Assembly (NCBI GenBank): GCA_944326495.1
Contig: CALVEE010000228.1
Location: 1 to 5,445 of the forward strand
DNA length: 5,445 bases
Source of the DNA: Candidatus Gastranaerophilales bacterium
GTDB lineage: Bacteria > Cyanobacteriota > Vampirovibrionia > Gastranaerophilales > Gastranaerophilaceae
Reading direction: 5' to 3'
Part shown: positions 1 to 3,857 of the stretch, piece after piece
Position numbering within the stretch: position 1 is the stretch's first letter
How the letters are laid out: each line of letters begins with the position of its first letter
Program-made: the position numbers and the translations under genes
Notes under the pieces: model-generated
The model's input: the letters and a program-made list of their open reading frames with translations, nothing else
Databases searched by the model: none
Told to the model about the DNA's origin: nothing

Positions 1-684
1 GATAACGGATTTGATATGGCAAGAGTTCAGTTAAATGCAAAGATAGAAACCAACATAGGAGGGATTAAAATTGATAATGTCAATCAACCTAGAATGCTGT
101 CAGTGCATACAATCGTATATACGCCGGATTGGGGCAAATATTCTCCGCCTTGTCCGAAGTATGGTATGCAGTTAATTGTTGAGGATGGAAAGCTCACCCG
201 TATTGCATACGGGCGTAGCCAGATCCCCGCAAACGGCTATATAATAGTCGGCTCGCAAAAGAATTTAAAACCTTTTATTAAAGCAAAGAGATTTAAACTG
301 GATTTAAGTATCAATCCTGAATGGAAAGAGGTTAACCACATTATAAGCGGTGGCCCGTATCTGGTAAAAAACGGCGAAGTTTTTGTCGATATGACTGCTC
401 AAAAATTGGGCTCGGTAGGGGGCAGAAACCCCAGAACCGCAATCGGTTATACAAAAGATAATACATTAATAATGCTTACGGCAGACGGAAGAGAAGGCGC
501 ATCTATCGGTTTAACATTGATGGAGCTTGCAAATCTTATGAAAGATTTAGGCTGTATTAATGCAATGAACCTTGACGGCGGTGGTTCAACCGTTATGTAC
601 GTAAACGGTCAGGTTGTCAACAAACCGGCTATGCCGGGGGGTATTCCTCTATCGCATACTCTGGTCGTAAAAAAAGTTTCTTGA
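1..684 (+). CDS. Phosphodiester glycosidase (NAGPA-domain) family protein, 3' part
   Basis: Seen: the frame is open from base 1, and the first ATG (16) has no convincing ribosome site, so the gene starts before the window and ATG 16 is probably internal. Counting from that ATG (222 residues), the C-terminal half of a NAGPA domain is clear: GGP at 112-114, RTAIG at 140-144, TADGR at 155-159, and the hallmark NLDGGGST at 185-192, followed by a short strand-rich tail. It ends in a tandem TGA-TAG stop (682-687). Known: the family includes the mammalian uncovering enzyme that removes GlcNAc from phosphodiester-linked mannose-6-phosphate; bacterial members are mostly uncharacterised, often exported, and probably act on glycosyl phosphodiesters or cell-wall glycans. 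Inference: the missing N-terminus may hold a signal peptide and the start of the domain. The family call is firm; substrate and location are unknown. Confidence 0.9.
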   Translation, partial: DNGFDMARVQLNAKIETNIGGIKIDNVNQPRMLSVHTIVYTPDWGKYSPPCPKYGMQLIVEDGKLTRIAYGRSQIPANGYIIVGSQKNLKPFIKAKRFKLDLSINPEWKEVNHIISGGPYLVKNGEVFVDMTAQKLGSVGGRNPRTAIGYTKDNTLIMLTADGREGASIGLTLMELANLMKDLGCINAMNLDGGGSTVMYVNGQVVNKPAMPGGIPLSHTLVVKKVS

Positions 685-713
685 TAGCGGTGTACATTTA
701 CCCTAAAGAGCTG

Positions 714-743
714 CCCGTCTCTGTGTCCGACAGAGGCGGGTTT
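714..743 (+). terminator. Probable intrinsic terminator after the glycosidase gene
   Basis: CCCGTCTCTG (714-723) pairs with CAGAGGCGGG (731-740) over 10 bp with one G-U pair, around a 7-base loop. Only three T residues follow (741-743), so the U-tract is weak. Its place about 30 bases after the stop codon and the GC-rich stem support a terminator. It could instead stabilise the 3' end of the mRNA. Confidence 0.6.
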
Positions 744-748
744 GAGTA

Positions 749-761
749 TTCAAGACTTGAA
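749..761. promoter_or_regulatory. Perfect 13-bp palindrome, possible operator
   Basis: TTCAAG-A-CTTGAA is perfectly symmetrical about A755. Its right arm overlaps the proposed -35 box of the alcohol dehydrogenase promoter (757-762). A palindrome of this size over a -35 box is a typical place for a dimeric repressor to bind. No regulator gene is visible in the window, so the role is inferred from position only. Confidence 0.35.
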
Positions 762-785
762 AGAAGCTTAAAAATATGCTATTCT
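757..785 (+). promoter_or_regulatory. Candidate sigma70-type promoter for the alcohol dehydrogenase gene
   Basis: TTGAAA (757-762; 5 of 6 consensus) lies 17 bases before TATTCT (780-785; 4 of 6). Spacing is ideal. Transcription would begin near 792, giving a leader of about 40 bases before the ATG at 833. A second -10-like hexamer, TATAGT (785-790), has no well-spaced partner. AT-rich DNA yields such matches easily, hence modest confidence. Confidence 0.4.
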
Positions 786-818
786 ATAGTGTTGCTTTTT
801 AGTGTAAATAATAAAAAC

Positions 819-826
819 AAAGGGGG
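819..826 (+). promoter_or_regulatory. Ribosome binding site of the alcohol dehydrogenase gene
   Basis: AAAGGGGG is followed by six T residues and then ATG 833. This fixes the start at MKGFAML rather than at the internal ATG 848, and matches the N-terminus known for this enzyme family. Confidence 0.8.
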
Positions 827-832
827 TTTTTT

Positions 833-1888
833 ATGAAAGGGTTTGCAATGTTATCAATCGGGAATACCGGTTGGATAGAGAAAGAAATACCTAAATGCGG
901 GCCTAATGATGCTATATGTAAACCGATTGCACTTGCGCCTTGTACATCTGATGTGCACACAGTCTGGGCAGGTGCTATAGGAGACAGGCATAATATGATA
1001 TTAGGCCACGAAGCTGTCGGAGAGGTTGTAGAAGTCGGGAAACTTGTTAAAGATTTTAAACCCGGCGACAAAGTGCTGGTTTCCGCTATCACTCCGGATT
1101 GGAATTCATTAGAAGCCCAAGAAGGTTATGCAATGCACTCCGGCGGAATGTTATCAGGTTGGAAATTCTCAAACTTTAAAGACGGAGTCTTTGCCGAATA
1201 TTTTCATGTAAATGATGCTGACGGAAACCTTGCGCTGTTACCCGAGGGAATGGATTTAGGTGCAGCCTGCATGATTAGCGACATGGTGCCTACAGGCTTC
1301 CACGGAGCAGAATTAGCTGATATCCAATTTGGTGATAATGTTGCTGTTATAGGAATAGGGCCTGTGGGGCTTATGGCAGTTGCAGCTTCTGCAATAAGAG
1401 GTGCTGCTAATATTTATGCAGTAGGCTCCCGTCCAAACTGCGCGGCTTTAGCCAGAGAGTTTGGCGCAACTGATATTATCAATTACAAAGAAGGCGATAT
1501 AACAGAACAAATTTTAGACAAAACCCACGGCAAAGGCGTTGATAGAATTATTATAGCCGGCGGAGACAATGACACATTTGATCAGGCAGTAAGAATGCTT
1601 AAACCCGGCGGAAAAATCGGGAATGTAAATTATCTCGGTGAAGGTGATTATATAAAAATCCCGCGTGTAGAATGGGGCTGCGGCATGGGACATAAACAAA
1701 TTGTCGGGGGGCTTATGCCCGGAGGCAGACTGCGTTCCGAAAAACTTGCAAGACTTGTTCAAACACACAGAATTCATCCGGAAAAATTGATTACTCATAC
1801 ATTTAAAGGGCTGGAGAATGTTGAGCCGGCTCTTATGCTTATGAAAGATAAGCCGAGAGATTTAATTAAACCGCTGGTAATAATTTAA
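833..1888 (+). CDS. adh: Zinc-dependent NADP(H) secondary alcohol dehydrogenase
   Basis: Interconverts secondary (and some primary) alcohols with ketones or aldehydes using NADP(H), e.g. 2-propanol/acetone; cytoplasmic. Seen: 351 residues, the same length as the Thermoanaerobacter brockii and Clostridium beijerinckii enzymes as I recall them, with closely similar wording throughout (start MKGFAML, PCTSD, NMILGHEAVGEVVEVG, GWKFSNFKDGVF, end KDKPRDLIK). The catalytic zinc ligands of that family are all present at family numbering: Cys37, His59, Glu60, Asp150, with Ser39 and His42 of the proton relay. The Rossmann loop GIGPVG is at 174-179, and the NADP-phosphate pocket Gly198-Ser199-Arg200 plus Tyr218 is intact, arguing for NADP over NAD. 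As in that family, there is no four-cysteine structural zinc lobe. It stands alone between a terminator and its own promoter-like sequence, and ends before a strong terminator. Inference: disposal of reducing power during fermentation; the physiological substrate is not shown. Confidence 0.95.
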   Translation: MKGFAMLSIGNTGWIEKEIPKCGPNDAICKPIALAPCTSDVHTVWAGAIGDRHNMILGHEAVGEVVEVGKLVKDFKPGDKVLVSAITPDWNSLEAQEGYAMHSGGMLSGWKFSNFKDGVFAEYFHVNDADGNLALLPEGMDLGAACMISDMVPTGFHGAELADIQFGDNVAVIGIGPVGLMAVAASAIRGAANIYAVGSRPNCAALAREFGATDIINYKEGDITEQILDKTHGKGVDRIIIAGGDNDTFDQAVRMLKPGGKIGNVNYLGEGDYIKIPRVEWGCGMGHKQIVGGLMPGGRLRSEKLARLVQTHRIHPEKLITHTFKGLENVEPALMLMKDKPRDLIKPLVII

Positions 1889-1911
1889 TTCAATAATACT
1901 CAAACTTATAG

Positions 1912-1951
1912 AAAACCCGCGTAAATAATATTGATATTTATGCGGGTTTTT
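1912..1951 (+). terminator. Strong intrinsic terminator after the alcohol dehydrogenase gene
   Basis: A 16-bp stem (1912-1927 with 1935-1950) with one G-T wobble closes a 7-base loop. The GC core is CCCGC/GCGGG, bordered by an A-run on the left and TTTTT on the right (1947-1951), so it could stop transcription from either side. It begins 24 bases after the stop codon. Confidence 0.88.
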
Positions 1952-1955
1952 AAAT

Positions 1956-1976
1956 TCCTCTCTCTACGAGAGAGGA
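1956..1976 (-). repeat. Palindromic repeat hairpin, copy 1
   Basis: TCCTCTCTC (1956-1964) pairs with GAGAGAGGA (1968-1976), a perfect 9-bp stem with a 3-base loop. Read on the minus strand, the core is CCTCTCTC-GTA-GAGAGAGG, which matches the hairpin at 2163-2181 except for one base pair changed on both sides. Placed on the minus strand because that orientation aligns with copy 2. Confidence 0.65.
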
Positions 1977-1977
1977 T

Positions 1978-2018
1978 AGAATTTCAATACGAAACGTAAG
2001 TTGAGTATTAGAAATTCT
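1978..2018. repeat. Long imperfect hairpin with GA/GA internal loop and GTAA loop
   Basis: AGAATTTC-AATAC (1978-1990) pairs with GTATT-A-GAAATTCT (2005-2018) with one bulged A (2010). Inside, GA (1991-1992) faces GA (2003-2004), which in RNA would form tandem sheared G-A pairs. AAC/GTT (1993-1995, 2000-2002) then closes a GTAA (GNRA-type) tetraloop. These are RNA-like details. It shares bases 1997-2010 with the larger inverted repeat, so the two folds exclude each other. Confidence 0.45.
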
Positions 2019-2032
2019 TGGTGAGGCGGCAG

Positions 2033-2044
2033 CCCCGTAAGGGG
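2033..2044. repeat. CCCC-GTAA-GGGG mini-hairpin
   Basis: Four G-C pairs close a GTAA tetraloop. It lies 6 bases after GGTGAGG (2020-2026), the minus-strand form of the CCTCACC box that recurs in copy 2, and so probably belongs to the same repeat. Confidence 0.4.
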
Positions 2045-2052
2045 AATATTGA

Positions 2053-2096
2053 ATATAAAGTTTTCAAATTTATATCTTTCCGTTTTTTATTTTTTT
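2053..2096 (+). repeat. AT-rich hairpin followed by a T-tract
   Basis: ATATAAA (2053-2059) pairs with TTTATAT (2069-2075) around a 9-base loop. A tract of six T, one A and seven T follows at 2083-2096. It resembles the 3' end of a transcript, but the stem has no G-C pairs, so it would be a poor terminator alone. Confidence 0.3.
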
Positions 2097-2115
2097 CTAC
2101 CAGCTAACATAGCCC

Positions 2116-2181
2116 CCTCACCGCATCCGTAGTTTTCGGCACCCGCCTCAAACACGGCTGCTCCTCTCCCGTAGGGAGAGG
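2116..2181 (+). repeat. Palindromic intergenic repeat, copy 2
   Basis: A CCTCACC box (2116-2122) is followed 40 bases later by a perfect hairpin, CCTCTCCC-GTA-GGGAGAGG (2163-2181). Copy 1 on the opposite strand has the same plan: CCTCACC (minus strand of 2020-2026), 44 bases, then the GTA-loop hairpin. By hand count 2101-2260 is about 58% G+C, well above the AT-rich genes around it. From memory, hairpins of this style are common dispersed intergenic repeats in many bacteria. No protein in the window would mobilise them. Confidence 0.6.
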
Positions 2182-2217
2182 AAGGCGTACTTTTTGTTTT
2201 TTCCACCTCAATCAGCA

Positions 2218-2247
2218 CCCACCCCAACCCTCCCTCAAAAGGGAGGG
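2218..2247 (-). repeat. G-quadruplex motif overlapping a GC hairpin
   Basis: On the minus strand, 2234 to 2218 reads GGGAGGGTTGGGGTGGG: four G-runs with loops of 1, 2 and 1 bases, a strong quadruplex pattern. The same C-runs on the plus strand (CCCTCCC, 2228-2234) also pair with GGGAGGG (2241-2247) across a 6-base loop. Hairpin and quadruplex are therefore alternatives. It appears to be a third, divergent member of the nearby palindrome cluster. Confidence 0.6.
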
Positions 2248-2257
2248 AGCTGCGCCA

Positions 2258-2288
2258 AGCATTCAGCATTCCTTCCTTAATGAGGAAG
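2258..2288. repeat. Tandem heptamer and short hairpin at the edge of the repeat cluster
   Basis: AGCATTC occurs twice without a gap (2258-2271). Directly after, CTTCCT (2272-2277) pairs with AGGAAG (2283-2288) around a 5-base loop. Nothing links these to a known function; they mark the right end of the palindrome-rich stretch. Confidence 0.45.
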
Positions 2289-2331
2289 CTGATTCGCTGA
2301 CAAATGGTATAAATGGAGTAGTCCGGATAGC

Positions 2332-2529
2332 GTGCGTATGAAGCCGGCTAAGCCATATAGGCTTGAAGGCGACACTCCGGGAGCACGAAGATTATCCAAG
2401 ACAAGATCGAAATATTTGATTTCGAAGATAGGGCATATTTTTAAAATAAGCAAAATTTTTACCGGAGAAAATATCCCGCAAGTAGAAGCATTTGCCGGCT
2501 TGGTTGGTATTACTCCTCTGTTATCATAA
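2332..2529 (+). CDS. Hypothetical 65-codon reading frame or gene remnant
   Basis: Not recognised. The frame starts at GTG 2332, and the only ribosome-site-like bases (GGAG, 2315-2318) lie 13 bases upstream, too far to be good. The predicted peptide is basic (MRMKPAKPYRLEG at the start, an SKTRSK patch near residues 23-28) with a more hydrophobic end (GLVGITPLLS); there is no signal peptide or known motif. The frame stays open upstream to a TGA at 2290 with plausible codons (K-W-Y-K-W-S-S), so it may be the tail of a decayed gene. It ends two bases from the convergent thioredoxin stop. The same bases have an open minus-strand frame and can be drawn as a folded RNA, which lowers confidence that this is a protein gene. 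Confidence 0.3.
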   Translation: MRMKPAKPYRLEGDTPGARRLSKTRSKYLISKIGHIFKISKIFTGENIPQVEAFAGLVGITPLLS

Positions 2530-2531
2530 GC

Positions 2532-2849
2532 TTAAAGATGTTTTTCAATATTTGTAATAATAGAACTTTTGGGCATAAGACCAACCATTCTTTCAACAAC
2601 TTCACCGTCTTTAAAGACTAATAATGTAGGAAGCCCGCTTATCTGGTATTCTTTTGCCGGCTCTAGATTGTCATCTGTATTTATTTTTGTGAATTTTACT
2701 TTGCCGCCGATTTCTCTTTCAACTTCTTCCATTATCGGCCCTAATTTTCTGCAAGGCCCGCACCAGTTCGCATAAAAATCTACTACAGTAAGCCCTTCAT
2801 TATCTAAAACTTCAATATTAAATAAATCTGTATTAATCTCCTGAACCAT
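2532..2849 (-). CDS. trxA: Thioredoxin
   Basis: Small cytoplasmic protein that reduces disulfides in partner proteins and is itself reduced by thioredoxin reductase (not in this window). Seen: 105 residues from ATG 2849, close to the E. coli size. The active site WCGPC is at 29-33 (catalytic Cys30 and Cys33), the buried acid Asp24 lies six residues before it as in E. coli, and the cis-proline is at 74 in SGLPT. The start is chosen because a perfect AAAGGAGG lies five bases before it; the in-frame ATG at 2876 would add nine residues (MNRIIKEAN) and run through that site, so it is rejected. The gene stands alone, divergent from the exonuclease gene. No clear terminator follows its stop; its transcript would run into the 2332-2529 region. 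Confidence 0.96.
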   Translation of the reverse strand: MVQEINTDLFNIEVLDNEGLTVVDFYANWCGPCRKLGPIMEEVEREIGGKVKFTKINTDDNLEPAKEYQISGLPTLLVFKDGEVVERMVGLMPKSSIITNIEKHL

Positions 2850-2854
2850 ATTTG

Positions 2855-2862
2855 CCTCCTTT
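2855..2862 (-). promoter_or_regulatory. Ribosome binding site deciding the thioredoxin start
   Basis: Minus-strand AAAGGAGG, five bases from ATG 2849. A textbook match to the anti-Shine-Dalgarno sequence, supporting the 105-residue product. Confidence 0.9.
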
Positions 2863-2885
2863 ATTATCCTATTCATTAATTAATA

Positions 2886-2916
2886 TTACCATATATTGTA
2901 TATTTATGCTATTATA
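2886..2916. promoter_or_regulatory. Divergent promoter region between thioredoxin and exonuclease
   Basis: Plus strand: TTACCA (2886-2891; 4 of 6) and TATTAT (2910-2915; 5 of 6) with 18 bases between, giving a very short leader before the exonuclease gene. Minus strand: a perfect TATAAT (2916-2911) points toward thioredoxin but has no good -35. The two -10 elements overlap, so the two directions may compete. The stretch is extremely AT-rich, so chance matches are likely. Confidence 0.3.
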
Positions 2917-2921
2917 CTTTT

Positions 2922-2927
2922 AGGGAG
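2922..2927 (+). promoter_or_regulatory. Ribosome binding site of the exonuclease gene
   Basis: AGGGAG lies three bases before ATG 2931 and nine bases before ATG 2937. The nine-base spacing is more normal, so 2937 is preferred; the alternative adds only Met-Asp. Confidence 0.65.
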
Positions 2928-2936
2928 ACAATGGAT

Positions 2937-3857
2937 ATGCCGAAAAAGAAAGTAATTGAAATAGTGCTGGATACAGAAACAACCGGTTTGGATTATACAA
3001 GAGAAAAAATGGTGGAATTTGCCGGAGTCAGGCTGGAGAATGGGAAAGTTAAGGATACTTTTCAGACGCTTATTAACCCGCATCAGCATATAAGAAAATC
3101 CAGTATGGCTATTCACGGGATTACGCCGGAAATGGTTGAGGATGCGCCGGGTGAAGAAGAAGCTATGCCTAAAATTTTGGAATTTATCGGCGATTATCCG
3201 ATTGTTGCGCATAATGCAATATTTGATTATTCTTTTTTGAATGAGGCAAAGTTAAGGGTTACGGGGGAAAAACTTGAAAATCCAAGAATTGATTCCCAGG
3301 CTATGTTTAAGGAAATTGCTCCGGATTTGGAATCACACGGGCTTGAGGCGTTAACAAACAGGTTTAATGTGGAACTTAAAAATCACCATAGAGCAATGGC
3401 TGATGCGATGGGGCTTGCACTTGCTTACCCGAAGCTAAAGAAATTGTATCTTCAAAGACTTGACTGGCAGAAAAAACAGCTTGATAATGTGGATTACCTT
3501 TTTGACAGATATTTAAGAATTCAACAGAGTATAGCTACTATGCAGGCTGAATTACAGGATTTGAAATCAATATTTAAACTCCATTTTGAATTAGGCGGAG
3601 AACCTCTGGTTGCTGAAACCGGAGAGATGATGGTTTATCAGTCCAAGCAGTCTTTCGGGTATGATTTGGCTGATATAAAAGAGGTTTTGGAGAATGTAGG
3701 GGCGCTTGAGAAAGCTGTAAAAGTTAATAACGGATTTATTGACAGGCTCTGTAACGGCTTAAGTTTATCAGAAGAATACAAGCAGATAATAAAAGACGCG
3801 CGTCAGGAAATTTCTGAAACACGTAATATACAAGTGATTAAGCCATGCAGACAGTAA
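2937..3857 (+). CDS. DnaQ/PolC-like DEDDh 3'-5' exonuclease with an extra C-terminal region
   Basis: Expected to remove nucleotides from 3' ends of DNA or RNA using two metal ions. Seen (306 residues from ATG 2937): Exo I LDTETTGLD with Asp12 and Glu14; Exo II AHNAIFDYSFL with Asp97; Exo III HHRAMADA with His151 and Asp156. All five DEDDh residues are present and spaced as in DnaQ epsilon and the PolC exonuclease domain. The nuclease ends near residue 170. The remaining ~135 residues begin with a likely coiled coil (about 175-215), then a compact charged segment ending in TRNIQVIKP, which I cannot assign. There is no polymerase, helicase or GIY-YIG part. The end overlaps the rlmD start by 13 bases in another frame, so the two are probably translationally coupled. 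Repair, RNA processing and proofreading are all possible roles; family call firm, role open. Confidence 0.88.
   Translation: MPKKKVIEIVLDTETTGLDYTREKMVEFAGVRLENGKVKDTFQTLINPHQHIRKSSMAIHGITPEMVEDAPGEEEAMPKILEFIGDYPIVAHNAIFDYSFLNEAKLRVTGEKLENPRIDSQAMFKEIAPDLESHGLEALTNRFNVELKNHHRAMADAMGLALAYPKLKKLYLQRLDWQKKQLDNVDYLFDRYLRIQQSIATMQAELQDLKSIFKLHFELGGEPLVAETGEMMVYQSKQSFGYDLADIKEVLENVGALEKAVKVNNGFIDRLCNGLSLSEEYKQIIKDARQEISETRNIQVIKPCRQ

Larger units (their letters stand above)
1894..2010. repeat. 14-bp inverted repeat around the terminator and first hairpin
   Basis: TAATACTCAAACTTA (1894-1908) is the reverse complement of TAAGTTGAGTATTA (1997-2010) except for one extra A. The arms enclose the terminator (1912-1951) and the hairpin at 1956-1976. 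The decamer TTTGAGTATT inside the left arm (minus strand 1904-1895) also occurs at 741-750, just upstream of the same gene. The arms could be ends of a small non-autonomous element or the closing stem of a branched RNA. No target duplication was found. Confidence 0.5.

Noticed and set aside
799..1092. Minus-strand frame of 97 codons
   Set aside because: Antisense to the well-supported alcohol dehydrogenase gene; low-complexity Ser/Thr/Pro-rich product and no ribosome site.
1514..1798. Minus-strand frame of 94 codons
   Set aside because: Antisense inside the alcohol dehydrogenase gene, no recognisable domain.
1957..2247. CRISPR array
   Set aside because: The repeats are palindromes in opposite orientations with unequal spacing and no regular spacers; no cas gene is present.
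2087..2269. Minus-strand frame of 60 codons
   Set aside because: Reads through the palindromic repeats; the product is a translation of GC-rich repeat DNA, of the kind often mis-annotated as small proteins.
2311..2390. tRNA-like or known riboswitch-like sequence
   Set aside because: The start GGAGTAG looked tRNA-like, but there is no T-loop consensus, anticodon arm or CCA end, and I could not match a known riboswitch core.
2280..2531. Minus-strand frame open for 84 codons, in phase with thioredoxin after its stop
   Set aside because: No start codon with a ribosome site, and thioredoxin is full length at its stop. An open antisense frame is not evidence of a readthrough extension.
2569..2775. 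Plus-strand frame of 68 codons
   Set aside because: Antisense to thioredoxin, whose active-site motif and ribosome site are clear.
2850..2876. Longer thioredoxin starting at ATG 2876
   Set aside because: The extra codons contain the perfect AAAGGAGG site that serves ATG 2849, and the added residues are not part of the thioredoxin fold.
2904..3212. Minus-strand frame of 102 codons
   Set aside because: Antisense to the start of the exonuclease gene, which has full Exo I and Exo II motifs.
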